Source: JAKAGZ01 sp963772675 (lineage in GTDB: Bacteria; Bacteroidota; Ignavibacteria; Ignavibacteriales; Ignavibacteriaceae). From it: a DNA stretch of 64,000 nucleotides. Under the pieces are notes generated by a model. The model searched no databases, had not been told where the DNA came from, and saw only the letters and a program-made list of their open reading frames with translations. Where the stretch lies: NCBI GenBank assembly GCA_963772675.1, contig CAVYYF010000003.1, forward strand, positions 177,664 through 241,663, given 5' to 3'. Below, one piece after another: positions 16,994-27,800 of this stretch (position 1 is the stretch's first letter; each line of letters opens with the position of its first letter). Made by a program: the position numbers and the translations under genes.

Positions 16994-18088
16994 ATGATAG
17001 GAATAAGGTTCACAGATTTCATTCCTGAAGACCCGGGAAAGAAGAGATTTGAAGACTTACTCAAAATATTTCTTCAACTACTTACTATTGCCTCCGGCGA
17101 TGTTGCGCAGGCACTGGACTGGTTGAATCAGATTGATCAAAAATACCAGCTTACTGACAATGAATATGGAGTTGGTGATTTTATACAGGAGCTAAAAGAT
17201 AAAAATTATATAAATGAAGACGAAAATGACAGGCTAATCATAACAGCAAAAAGTGAGCAATCTATTCGCAGACAAGCTCTGGAAGAAATTTTTGGAAAGC
17301 TTAGGAAATCGACACGCGGCAATCATAGAACGCCTTATACTGGTCAGGGAGATGAAACAACATCCGACAGACGTGAATATTATTTTGGTGACACTATGGA
17401 TCAGATCGACATGACAGATTCTATAAAAAATGCTCAAATTAATCATGGACTTGATGATTTTAATTTAACTGAGAACGACCTTGAGGTTGAAGAACGAGAT
17501 TTCAAAGCATTAACATCTACCGTACTAATGATTGATATTTCGCACTCTATGATTTTATACGGAGAAGACAGGATTACACCAGCCAAAAAAGTTGCGATGG
17601 CCTTATCAGAGTTGATAGCAAGAAAATATCCTAAAGATACTCTTGATGTAATTGTATTTGGTAACGATGCATGGCCAATTGAAGTTAAGGATCTTCCTTT
17701 TCTAAATGTCGGACCATATCATACTAATACCGTAGCCGGGCTAGAATTATCGATAGACATATTAAGAAGGAGAAAAACTACCAATAAGCAAATATTTATG
17801 ATTACTGACGGGAAACCTACATGTTTGAAGGAAGGATTGAAATACTACAAAAATAGTTTTGGTTTGGATAGAAAAATTATGAATAAAACTCTCGACCAGG
17901 CTGCCCGATGTAGAAAACTGGGAATACCAATTACTACATTTATGATTGCCCGTGATCCTTATTTACAGAGATTCGTAAGGGAGTTTACAAAAACAAATGG
18001 AGGACGAGCTTTTTATAGTAGTCTTAATGGGCTTGGTGATTATATTTTTGAGGACTATATTAGAAATAGGCGAAAACGCTTAAAGTAA
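16994..18088 (+). CDS. VWA (von Willebrand factor A) domain protein, partner of an AAA+ ATPase
   Basis: A 364-residue protein without signal peptide. The N-terminal ~170 residues are charged and helical, containing an RRxxLEEIFGKLRKS-like segment. The C-terminal VWA domain starts near residue 175 and has the MIDAS motif D181-I-S183-H-S185 and a downstream ITDG motif (MITDGKPT), so it should bind a divalent metal. It is followed after 52 bases by a MoxR/ChlI-like ATPase. MoxR-VWA gene pairs are a known theme in protein assembly, metal insertion or stress chaperoning, but the client of this pair is unknown. Start ATG 16994 is the first ATG before the conserved region. Confidence 0.85.
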   Translation: MIGIRFTDFIPEDPGKKRFEDLLKIFLQLLTIASGDVAQALDWLNQIDQKYQLTDNEYGVGDFIQELKDKNYINEDENDRLIITAKSEQSIRRQALEEIFGKLRKSTRGNHRTPYTGQGDETTSDRREYYFGDTMDQIDMTDSIKNAQINHGLDDFNLTENDLEVEERDFKALTSTVLMIDISHSMILYGEDRITPAKKVAMALSELIARKYPKDTLDVIVFGNDAWPIEVKDLPFLNVGPYHTNTVAGLELSIDILRRRKTTNKQIFMITDGKPTCLKEGLKYYKNSFGLDRKIMNKTLDQAARCRKLGIPITTFMIARDPYLQRFVREFTKTNGGRAFYSSLNGLGDYIFEDYIRNRRKRLK

Positions 18089-18140
18089 TCTTCTTTCCAT
18101 TTTAATTAATACAATATTTTGAATCGGAGAATCCTAAATT

Positions 18141-19646
18141 ATGAATTATAGTGATATAGCTACACTAGGGAAATTAAAGAAAACCGGATATAAATCAGTT
18201 CCGATTAAAGATGAACTAAGAAAAAATTTAATTGATAGTTTACAGAACGGACATAATCCTTTCGAAGGAATTCTTGGATACGATGATACAGTAATTCCAG
18301 ATATACAGACTGCTATATTATCACGTCATAATATTATTTTATTAGGTCTACGCGGACAAGCAAAAACCAAAATTGCAAGATTACTCGTTAATCTTCTGGA
18401 TGAATATATACCGATAATTGAAGGAAGCGAATTAAATGACGATCCATTCAAGCCTCTTTCAAAATTTGGCAAAGAAATAACTACAAAAGATGGTGACAAT
18501 ACTAAAATAACTTGGCTTCACAGGAACGAAAGATATACCGAAAAACTGGCTACACCTGATGTCTCGGTTGCAGATTTAATAGGTGATGTTGATCCGATAA
18601 AAGCAGCCTCACTAAAACTGCCTTACTCGGATGAAAGAGTAATTCATTTCGGACTTATCCCCCGTTCACATCGTTCAATATTTGTAATTAATGAATTGCC
18701 CGATCTACAGGCAAGAATACAGGTAGCCCTTTTCAATATGCTGCAAGAGTCTGATATACAGATCAGGGGATTTAAAATCCGTTTACCTCTTGATATACAG
18801 TTTGTATTTACTGCTAACCCGGAAGACTACACAAACCGAGGTTCAATAGTAACTCCACTAAAAGATAGAATAGACAGCCAGATATTAACTCATTATCCTA
18901 AAACAACTGAGTTGTCGAAACAAATAACAAATCAGGAAGCAACAATTTCGCCTGAACAGGTTGAAACAGTAATTGTACCTGAAATTCTAAAAGATCTTGT
19001 CGAACAAATTGCTTTTGAAGCAAGACTGAGTGAATATATCGACTCGAAAAGTGGAGTTTCTGCGCGATTAACTATTTCAGCTTATGAAAATCTTATCAGC
19101 ACTGCCGAACGAAGAAGAATACTAAATAATGATAAAAATACTGTTGTAAGAATTTCAGATCTCTATGGGGTTATACCGGCAATTACTGGAAAAGTAGAAT
19201 TGGTTTATGAAGGCGAGCAGGAAGGTCCTTATAAAGTTGCAAATATATTGATCAGCAAAGCTATCAAAACTATTTTTGAAAGTTACTTCCCGACACCTGA
19301 CCAGTTAAAGAAGACAAAAGCAGATAGTCCATATCAGAAAATAACTAACTGGTTTAGTAAAGGGAATAAAATAGATATATTAAATTCCACATCTAATAAG
19401 GAATATGAAAAATTGCTATCTGAAGTTCCCGGGCTACAGGATATCATCAGCAAATATATTAAGGGCAAGAATGGATACAATTTTCTTTTTATGGAGTTTT
19501 TGCTTCACGGGCTTTCAGAATTTTCTCTTTTAAGTAAATTCAGACTTGAGAAGGGATTGCAATTTAAAGATATGCTTAGTTCTATGTTTACAATGTCACA
19601 AACTGATGAAGACCAGGATGAGGAAGATAATGATATTTTCAGATAA
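18141..19646 (+). CDS. MoxR/magnesium-chelatase-like AAA+ ATPase
   Basis: A 501-residue cytosolic AAA+ protein. The P-loop at residues 69-76 reads GLRGQAKT, that is Ala where Walker A normally has the last Gly before Lys. The Walker B-like strand reads IFVINELPDLQ, with Asn-Glu in place of Asp-Glu. Downstream RGFKIRLPLDIQFVFTANPEDYTNRG is the sensor-1 region (TANP) seen in ChlI/MoxR proteins (about residues 210-235). The C-terminal part after about 370 is helical and ends in an acidic tail (DEDQDEEDND). It pairs with the VWA gene upstream and its stop is one base from the convergent gene at 19648. Confidence 0.87.
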   Translation: MNYSDIATLGKLKKTGYKSVPIKDELRKNLIDSLQNGHNPFEGILGYDDTVIPDIQTAILSRHNIILLGLRGQAKTKIARLLVNLLDEYIPIIEGSELNDDPFKPLSKFGKEITTKDGDNTKITWLHRNERYTEKLATPDVSVADLIGDVDPIKAASLKLPYSDERVIHFGLIPRSHRSIFVINELPDLQARIQVALFNMLQESDIQIRGFKIRLPLDIQFVFTANPEDYTNRGSIVTPLKDRIDSQILTHYPKTTELSKQITNQEATISPEQVETVIVPEILKDLVEQIAFEARLSEYIDSKSGVSARLTISAYENLISTAERRRILNNDKNTVVRISDLYGVIPAITGKVELVYEGEQEGPYKVANILISKAIKTIFESYFPTPDQLKKTKADSPYQKITNWFSKGNKIDILNSTSNKEYEKLLSEVPGLQDIISKYIKGKNGYNFLFMEFLLHGLSEFSLLSKFRLEKGLQFKDMLSSMFTMSQTDEDQDEEDNDIFR

Positions 19647-19647
19647 A

Positions 19648-20607
19648 TTATTTTTTATCGAGTCGTAAAACAATTTTCTTGTTTTCTTTGGAAGTAATGT
19701 ATTCTTTTAGTGACGCTGATGATTTGAATATATCAATGAAATCTTTTTTCTCACTACTGCTCTTTTTTTCATTTTGATCAGGTCGTTTCTTTCTCAGAAA
19801 TTCACCAAAAGGACTTGAAACATCCTCCCCTTTTGTAGCTTTTACATCCTTCTGCATCCCGGTTTCATTAAGAAGGTTCTTGTCTTCAACGTTCAACTTC
19901 ATTATCTGTGTATGGTCAAAATCCTTATCCTCTGAAATTTCGTGTTGTATCTCTTTAATACTTTCTTCCCTTTCAGTTGTAATTACCTTTTGAGTTTGTT
20001 TTATTCTTTCTGCAAATGAAGTAACCTCCTTCATCGCCGTCGACTTTTGGGCACCAACGGATATGCTTTTTGCTGAAGTTTTAACTTCTTTATTAGCAAT
20101 ACTACTTTTATTATGAATGAATGTTACGATGGCATCCGCAAAAACTTTATCATTTTGAAATTTTGCTTCCATAGCCTCCAGATCAATTGCATATATTTCT
20201 GCAAAATTTGGCAAATTTCTTTTACTATTTAGTGTTGTTAAACCTACTTGCTGAATTCTAAATCTGAGATCATTCAAATTTGTCAATTTGCCGTATTTTT
20301 CTAATTCCTTAACAGCAAATACGGGATCATAGTATATAAGTTCCGTCTGATTATTAATGCTCAGAACATAACCGTATTTTGAAGCATCTAGTTTAAAATC
20401 TTTAATATTTGTAAGTAATCTATATACTATTAAATTCTTGGGGGTAAATTCATCTACAAACCTACAAACATAATCAAAACTTATTTTTCTTGGTAATTTA
20501 TCTTCGTCATCCTTGAAAATAATTTTAAAATTATTGTTAAGATTATAGATGTTTTGCGAATAAATAATAATATCGTTCTTTTTTATATCTAATGTCTCAA
20601 GAAGCAT
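19648..20607 (-). CDS. Hypothetical lysine-rich protein
   Basis: A 319-residue protein that I do not recognise. The first ~175 residues look folded and mixed alpha/beta (LLETLDIKKNDIIIYSQN at the start). From about residue 180 on it is low-complexity, rich in Lys, Glu and Ser, and probably disordered or coiled. There is no signal peptide if translation starts at ATG 20607; a TTG 39 bases upstream would add a short hydrophobic stretch (YFYINLIIILIY) but has no convincing ribosome-binding site. It converges on the ATPase gene with one base between stops, so no separate terminator is visible between them. Confidence 0.55.
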   Translation of the reverse strand: MLLETLDIKKNDIIIYSQNIYNLNNNFKIIFKDDEDKLPRKISFDYVCRFVDEFTPKNLIVYRLLTNIKDFKLDASKYGYVLSINNQTELIYYDPVFAVKELEKYGKLTNLNDLRFRIQQVGLTTLNSKRNLPNFAEIYAIDLEAMEAKFQNDKVFADAIVTFIHNKSSIANKEVKTSAKSISVGAQKSTAMKEVTSFAERIKQTQKVITTEREESIKEIQHEISEDKDFDHTQIMKLNVEDKNLLNETGMQKDVKATKGEDVSSPFGEFLRKKRPDQNEKKSSSEKKDFIDIFKSSASLKEYITSKENKKIVLRLDKK

Positions 20608-20740
20608 ATATATTAGAATAATTATCAGATTGATATAAAAATACAAAAATTAAGTCTCAACCTGAAAAAAAACTTATGTTAATAAATCCTTAAAATAATT
20701 TGGCTATCCGCTTCCAGCCAGAATGAAATGGTAATAAATG

Positions 20741-23314
20741 CTACAGGTTTGCCCAGCTAACAAGGCCAAGATCAAATTGACTGATTAGCAGTGGATTCTT
20801 AGGCAATATTCTGACCGTATAACCCAAGTGACCGGTCATTTTACTGTTGATTTTGCCTTTGTATGTATGAACACCGTTCTTTGTTTTGGCAGCATTGGTT
20901 TCCATATCTACAGTTAAGTTATTCTCCGGGTTATCTTTATTTTCCAACAGCCCATAGTACAACTGAACAACAACATCATTTGGGGTAAGATTGCCAAGGT
21001 CTACTTCTGCACTTACTGCGTAATCCTTACCAGCAATTATTATGTCCTTCGAGCCATTTGAATTAATCGCCAGAATTTTAATGGACTTCCAGTTTTGCTC
21101 AATATTCTTTTTCCACGAAGATAATTCCTTTGCCTTTTTCCACCTTTTATCTTCAAGCAGCGCTCTCCTTTCGAAACCGGGTCTGTAATAATTTTTAAAA
21201 TATTGCTCAACCATCCTGTGAGTGCTAAATTCTGGTCCAAGTTTCTTAATCGATTCCTTAATTTTTTCAATCCACTTTCTTGGAATCTGATCATCCCCTC
21301 GCGAGTAAAAAAGCGGGGCAATTTGTGTTTCAAGAACACTATAAAATTGTCTTGACTCTACTTCATCCTGGTAATCATTGTCCTGGTACTCTTCACCGTT
21401 GCCAATCTTCCAGCCAAGTTCAGGATCGAATCCTTCATCCCACCAGCCGTCGAGAACGCTGAAATTAAGTCCGCCATTTGAAATAACTTTCATACCGGAA
21501 GTACCACTGGCTTCGAAAGGTCGCCTTGGCGTATTAAGCCATACATCGCATCCTTCAACTAGATATCGTGCAACGTTCATATCATAATTTTCTATAAATG
21601 CTATTTTCCTCCTAAATCTATCTTCTTTTGCTATCTGAACAATTTCCTGAATAAGTTTTTTGCCTTGTTCATCCTGAGGATGAGCTTTGCCGGCGATAAT
21701 AAGCTGAACCGGAAATTCCCTATTGATAAGTATCTCGTAAAGCCTATCAATATTACTGAAAATCAGAGTGGCTCTTTTATAACTAGCAAATCTTCTCGCG
21801 AATCCAATGGTTAAAACTGTAGGATCAAGTACTTCAGCAGCAGCAGCAATTTCATATTGACTCTCCCCCCTGTTTTTTAATTGTTTGATTAATCTCCTTC
21901 TCGCAAATGCAACTAATCGTTCCCTGCGTCTTTCATGCGTTCTCCACAGCTCTTCATCAGGGATTTTATCAACTCTTAAATAAATATCTTTAGAGGAAGG
22001 ATCGTTTAACCATTTTTGTCCCAGATATTGTAAAAATAAACTTTCCATTTCAGCTGACATGTGAGAACGTGGGTGAATACCATTGGTAACATAACCAATT
22101 GGAATTTCATTAAAGGGAATATCTCTATAACCGGAGGCCCACATTTTCTTTGAAATTGTTCCATGTAGTTTGCTTACACCATTTACATATCCGGACGTAT
22201 TCATTGCCAGGTGCGCCATATTAAATGTGCGGGGATTTTTATCGTTATTAATATTTCCAAGTAAATAAAACTCTTTATCAGAAATCTTTAATTCATTTCT
22301 GTAATAATTTCCAAAATATTTTTCAACAAGTTCATTTGCAAAGACATCTATACCTGCAGGTACGGGAGTATGGGTCGTAAAGATATTTGAGTAATACCCC
22401 AGCTCTTTGGCTTCGGCAAATGTTAATCCTTCATTCATCATTGCAAATTTTATTCTTTCCAAACCCATAAATGCAGAATGTCCTTCATTCATATGACATA
22501 CATATGGTTTAGTACCAAGAGCGTGCATTGCTCTAATTCCTCCAATGCCAAGAATTATTTCCTGCTGGATTCTTGTTTCTCTGTTTCCCCCGTATAGGGT
22601 TTCTGTAATCTTCCTATCAGCTTCAGAATTTTGCGGAACATTAGTATCGAGCAGATATAGAGGTATTCTTCCAACCTGTATCTTCCAGATTTGAATTAAA
22701 ACATTTTTATCATTAAGTGTAACTGAAATTGTAAGAGGCTCACCGTTTTCTTTTCTTATAAGATTCATTGGCAGGTTTTCAAAATCATTTATCTCATATC
22801 TTTCCTGCTGCCAACCATCTGAAGTAAGATATTGTTGAAAATATCCTTCTTTGTAAAGTAATCCCACCCCTATCAAAGGGATGCCCATATCGCTACTTGC
22901 TTTAAGATGATCGCCTGATAAGACACCAAGTCCGCCTGAATATGTTTGCAGACATTCAGTCAAACCGAACTCAGCAGAAAAATAGACTATATTAGAACCA
23001 TTAAAGGAAGAATTATTCTTTTCAAACCAAGTTTTTTCATTTAAATATTCTTTCAGCTTAGTGTATACTCTGTCAAGATGTGCCAGGAATCCATCATCGC
23101 GCGAAGCCTCTTCAAGTCTTTCCTGACTAATTTTACCAAGAAGCATAATTGGATTGTGGTTTGTTCCATCCCACAATTCCGCATCTAACCTCTTAAATAA
23201 ATCACGTGAATCCCAGCTCCAGCTCCAGTATAAGTTATATGCAATCTCTCTTAAATTTTCCAGATTTACAGGCAATGAAGGTACTACCTGGTACGAACCA
23301 AGAAATTTATACAT
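20741..23314 (-). CDS. glgP: Alpha-glucan (glycogen/maltodextrin) phosphorylase, GT35
   Basis: An 857-residue PLP enzyme that releases glucose 1-phosphate from alpha-1,4-glucans. An N-terminal DUF3417-like region (residues 10-110) is followed by the phosphorylase core: YFSAEFGLTE (111-120), YSGGLGVLSGDH (125-136), HMNEGHSAF (274-282), the ARRFASYKRA motif (506-515), and the PLP lysine K609 in EASGTSGMK. The C-terminal ~130 residues form a beta-rich domain seen in this shorter archaeal/bacterial phosphorylase group (alpha-glucan family phosphorylase). The gene appears monocistronic. No glycogen synthase or branching enzyme is in the window. Confidence 0.96.
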   Translation of the reverse strand: MYKFLGSYQVVPSLPVNLENLREIAYNLYWSWSWDSRDLFKRLDAELWDGTNHNPIMLLGKISQERLEEASRDDGFLAHLDRVYTKLKEYLNEKTWFEKNNSSFNGSNIVYFSAEFGLTECLQTYSGGLGVLSGDHLKASSDMGIPLIGVGLLYKEGYFQQYLTSDGWQQERYEINDFENLPMNLIRKENGEPLTISVTLNDKNVLIQIWKIQVGRIPLYLLDTNVPQNSEADRKITETLYGGNRETRIQQEIILGIGGIRAMHALGTKPYVCHMNEGHSAFMGLERIKFAMMNEGLTFAEAKELGYYSNIFTTHTPVPAGIDVFANELVEKYFGNYYRNELKISDKEFYLLGNINNDKNPRTFNMAHLAMNTSGYVNGVSKLHGTISKKMWASGYRDIPFNEIPIGYVTNGIHPRSHMSAEMESLFLQYLGQKWLNDPSSKDIYLRVDKIPDEELWRTHERRRERLVAFARRRLIKQLKNRGESQYEIAAAAEVLDPTVLTIGFARRFASYKRATLIFSNIDRLYEILINREFPVQLIIAGKAHPQDEQGKKLIQEIVQIAKEDRFRRKIAFIENYDMNVARYLVEGCDVWLNTPRRPFEASGTSGMKVISNGGLNFSVLDGWWDEGFDPELGWKIGNGEEYQDNDYQDEVESRQFYSVLETQIAPLFYSRGDDQIPRKWIEKIKESIKKLGPEFSTHRMVEQYFKNYYRPGFERRALLEDKRWKKAKELSSWKKNIEQNWKSIKILAINSNGSKDIIIAGKDYAVSAEVDLGNLTPNDVVVQLYYGLLENKDNPENNLTVDMETNAAKTKNGVHTYKGKINSKMTGHLGYTVRILPKNPLLISQFDLGLVSWANL

Positions 23315-23516
23315 TAAATCTCCTAAATTTGTTTAAACTACTTTTCTGTAACAGATAAGAAATGAATCATTCTAAAGTCAAAATATAGTAATTATTAAGT
23401 TACTATAAAATATTCCGGCCTTGCGGTATTAGTATAATTTTTAGACTATTGGGCTAATATCCACTCCAAATGGGTTGGTTTTGTACTCTAACAATAAGCT
23501 TATTATTTATGTCATC

Positions 23517-24788
23517 TCATTTAAGGATAATCATTTTTTTACTCTGTCCAAAATTACCTGCTGTCAATCTATAAAGATAAATTCCACTGGTCAGGTTATC
23601 TGCTGTAAATCTAAAACTGTGTTGTCCGGAAGTTTCCCTCTCGTTTATCAGAGTTTTAACTTCCTGGCCAAGCATATCATATAATTTTAGAATAACATTT
23701 TCTTCTCTTGGAATATTATAACTTATTGTTGTAGAAGGGTTAAATGGATTTGGGTAATTCTGATATAAAACGAATGATTTAGACAAAGAGCTATTACTCT
23801 TCACAATACCTGTTGAATTATCAAAAGCTAGTAATGCATAAACCGGTAAATGATCAGATGCATTATACAAAGCGGTTACCATGTTTGCTGATACAGCAGA
23901 GTTAGTAGGACTATATACCATAGAATTATTATAATGTTGCCCATCATTTCCAAAAGCTACAGTAGAATTACTTATAAAATGAACATTAACAAGTTGACTA
24001 ATTGAATACGAATACAAAATTAAATCCAGCCTGTTGTTAAGGCCTCCATAAGTTGAGGAATATCTTGTTGAATGAGTATGGTACTGAGCATAAGCACTAT
24101 TATTCCAGACACCTGTCATATTAATCGGGTCTATAAAATATCCTGATTTATTATTAATGCTTGTAAGGGTTTGGTATGCCGGTTCATCAGCACTGAAAAT
24201 ATTAAAGTCACCGAGCACTAAAAAATTGGTATTTACAGGAAGTGCGTCTGTATAACTTCTCAGGCTTACTGCCCCGTTGTTCCTTTTCGTTTCATTTGCA
24301 GACTGGTCTCCTGTTCCATAGTTAGCTTTAAGATGTACGCCAAAAAGGATGACAGTTTGTCCACTATTTATATGTGTCAACTTAAAAGCATCTATATCTC
24401 TTATTCCGTAAGTATGAATCGATGTGACAGAATCAAAGTTAAATTTATCCGATCTGTAAAATAATGCGTTGTTAGTAGTATCTACTGAAGAATAAGTATT
24501 GGGGACAAATCCTGCGGCAGCATAATCGGAAGTGAACGATTTCAAAACATTATTCAAAAACATATTAACAGTAACCTGCGAAGTAATCTCTTCAACAACG
24601 AGTAAATCCGGTTTAATATCACTTAATATTGTTCTGAAATATTGATTTCTCGATGTGTCCGCAGGCGTATAATTTTGCAGATTGTAGCACATTACTTTGA
24701 CTGTGTCCTGTGCAAATACCAGAGATGTTAATGAAAGGACAATTATTACACAAATAAGATTTGATTTAACTTTTTTTATAGAGGACAT
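23517..24788 (-). CDS. Secreted endonuclease/exonuclease/phosphatase-family protein with T9SS sorting domain
   Basis: A 423-residue exported protein. Signal peptide to about residue 26 (SLTSLVFAQ). The EEP fold (DNase I/Xds-like) is complete: Asn36 in CYNLQNY, Glu in LLVVEEI (66-67), GVHLKA, GDFNIFS, RLDLILYS and the terminal SDHLPVY. The C-terminal ~85 residues are a T9SS type A sorting domain with NYPNPFNPST and a final KKMIILK. The likely activity is hydrolysis of nucleic acids or another phosphodiester outside the cell; specificity cannot be read from sequence. It lies 105 bases downstream of the lamin-tail/PLD gene and may belong to the same operon. Confidence 0.9.
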   Translation of the reverse strand: MSSIKKVKSNLICVIIVLSLTSLVFAQDTVKVMCYNLQNYTPADTSRNQYFRTILSDIKPDLLVVEEITSQVTVNMFLNNVLKSFTSDYAAAGFVPNTYSSVDTTNNALFYRSDKFNFDSVTSIHTYGIRDIDAFKLTHINSGQTVILFGVHLKANYGTGDQSANETKRNNGAVSLRSYTDALPVNTNFLVLGDFNIFSADEPAYQTLTSINNKSGYFIDPINMTGVWNNSAYAQYHTHSTRYSSTYGGLNNRLDLILYSYSISQLVNVHFISNSTVAFGNDGQHYNNSMVYSPTNSAVSANMVTALYNASDHLPVYALLAFDNSTGIVKSNSSLSKSFVLYQNYPNPFNPSTTISYNIPREENVILKLYDMLGQEVKTLINERETSGQHSFRFTADNLTSGIYLYRLTAGNFGQSKKMIILK

Positions 24789-24893
24789 TGAAAACCTTTA
24801 TTTACGATGGAGGACTAATAATCAAGAAATTATTTATCTGATGAATACGCTTTATTCTATTTAAGAAGATATGGATATTTTTAATAACAGGTA

Positions 24894-27800
24894 CTATTTC
24901 AATAACAACATTTTCCTGACCCGGAAATAATCACCCGCCTTAACAGAATAAAAATAAACACCAGAGCTTAATCCGGAACCATCAAATTGTACTTTATAAA
25001 TTCCGGTTGGCTTGTCCTGATTAACAAGCGTTTTTATTTCCTGACCAAGGATGTTGAACACTGTTAAAGTAACGTGGCTTTCTTTTGGAATTGAATATGT
25101 AATTATTGTTGAAGGATTAAATGGATTAGGATAGTTTTGCATCAGCTTAAAAGTAGTTGGTGCTTTGGAATCATCTTTTACGTCAGAAATAACATCAGCC
25201 CCCCCGGCCTCTTCATATCTGGCTTTGAACTCCTGTAAATAGAGATTCGCTATTCTCTTACTATGAATAATTAGCGTATTTTCATTATTAGAAGTTTCTG
25301 CTGAACTTGACCAATTATGAGAACCTGTGATTACAATTTGATCAGCAGTGGTACTGGCATCTACAATTGCATACTTATGATGTAATAAACCTGCTAAGGC
25401 ACTTCCTTTTAAATGAATATCAATACTGTTACTCTGCAAGTTTGAAAATTCATTCCCGGTATCTGAATTGTTATCAAGTAAAACCCGCACTTTCTCACCC
25501 GCATTTTTCTTATTTATTAAGATTTGTGCCAGGTCATCACGCGTAAATGTAAGCATAGCAATATTTATAGAATATTGAGACGCATTTAAAACCTCACCAA
25601 TATGTGCTGTTGTATTATCTGAAGGATCAAAATAAAGCTGGATTGGAGTACCGGCTAAATTAAACTCGTGTGGAGTATTGTCCGTCTTTCGAAATCCAAA
25701 ACGTGAATTAGATGAATTTGGCGTGTCAGTATTACTTCCCCACATTTCATCGAACTCCATTGTGTAAGCGTTGGCAAGAGATTTATCCTGAATTACAATT
25801 ACATTTTGTGCATCATTATTGTTACCCGGATCAGTAACATTCCAGGAACCACTCCATATCCAATCATCTGTAAATGAACTAGTATCACGGAAGTCAAAAA
25901 CTGCAAACTTATTGTGCATCAAACCATTTCCGCCATTTATTGCATCATAGGTATCAAAGATTAACGGTATGTTTGCATTGCTTAATGTGCCCCAGGGTGC
26001 TGTATTATGGTTATCATATTCACCTATAACTCGTACTTTAACACCTCGATCCTTTGCAGTGATCAGAGCATTTGCAATATTTGCACCTACAGTCCCACTC
26101 AAACTATAAAGTGCAAGATCAATTGAATAATTTGCAGAATCAATACGATTAATAAACTTCTGATAAATATTTACTTTTTGAGCATCTTCCCCAGCAGATA
26201 CGGAATTATCCACCGATTGATTAAAATAAACATTCATTGTTCCTGTAGAACCAACCGGAGATGCAGTTGAGAAAATAGCATCACCTGTGTAGTTAGTACC
26301 TGATGTATCTTCCACTCCTACCTGATAATGGTAAACAGTAGCGGGCCAGAGAGAGGGTAACAGCACAGCAAATGATGTATCCGGTACTGATACAACAACT
26401 GAATCAGTATATGAAGATGTTTTCCCATATCTAACTACAGTCTGCACAGACTTGCTGGTTTTAAATGAAATCGTAACTGAGTTTGACTGAATATTGTTTT
26501 CTTTTGGTCTGCTTATAAAACTAACACCTGAACTATTAATGATATCTGCCTGAGAACGAGGATTAACTTCATAATCAGTTGTATAGGGAGCGGTTACATT
26601 TATTCCCGGTTTGTATTGTTTTAATATACCTACAAGATCGAAAGTCCCTGCGGGTACATTTAAGCTTCCTACATAAGCGCCTGTTGTTCCTGTAATATCT
26701 GTAACAGTAGAGTTGGAAGCATTATAGGTAACATTGTTAAGTCTAATTAACCTTCCTTCATTCGGTTCAGTAAAATCATCAGAATGAAATGTAAGATTAA
26801 CTTCTGCTGCAGTTAAAACCATTGGAGCAGGAACTGTATTTCCGTGAGAATGAACAAAGAAAAGATCTGGATCGGGTGAAATTTCAGTTAACCCGCGAAA
26901 TTGCAAAATCGATCCGGTTACTGTTACACTATCACCAACCTGGTAATCCAGAATTCTTGCTGGACTATAAATATCTATCCCTGCAGTTTCATCCTGCATA
27001 TAAACATCTGTTCCACTTGGATTGTAATCTGCAGTAATAATTCCACTAATAGTAACTTTTGTTCCTAAGCTATAAGGAGAAGCCGGAACACCGTTGCTAT
27101 CGTTTACGTGAATCTGAATAATAGGGATAACCTTTAAAACATTTATCCGGGGAAGAGCCGACACAGCTACAGGTTCACCACCAGACAAAGCTGTCTTAAT
27201 AGTAAAGTCAGTAAAGCCCGGGCTTGAAGGAGCAGTGACATTATCGACAGTTACAATAAGGCTATCAGCAGAAGTTATAGCGAGGGAGCCTATATAAATT
27301 GTATCAGCAATAATCGAGACAGAAGGTGAAGAAGCGCCAGCCCCTGAAATATTTACATCAGATACGTTTCCACTCCACGTCCAGCCAGAAGAAGACGGAA
27401 TTACAATTAAAACACTATCCAAAGTATTTGTACCATCTCCTGCTAATTTAAAAGTTATATTTGTTGAAGCTGAAGTATAAACCCAGTTTGGTGAAACTGA
27501 CATTGTACCTGTACCGTTTCCGCCTGTGTTTATTACAGGTTCCGCCGGACTGCCTGAATTTTGAGGTTGAGGAGTTGTTCTTTCTACAAAATCATTTGCA
27601 TTATTATCAGAATCATAACCATTACCTTCAAATTCATCTGCGCCGCCGGATCCCATCGTTGCAGAAGTTGAACTGCCGTTTGCCTTCCTTTCAAGTGAAA
27701 CACCTTGAGCCGGTTTAGTTGCAACAGAGCCCTCGTAATTAGAAGATACAGCACTTCCCCATCCAAGCAGATCGACTATCGTACCTGATGAATTTCTGAG

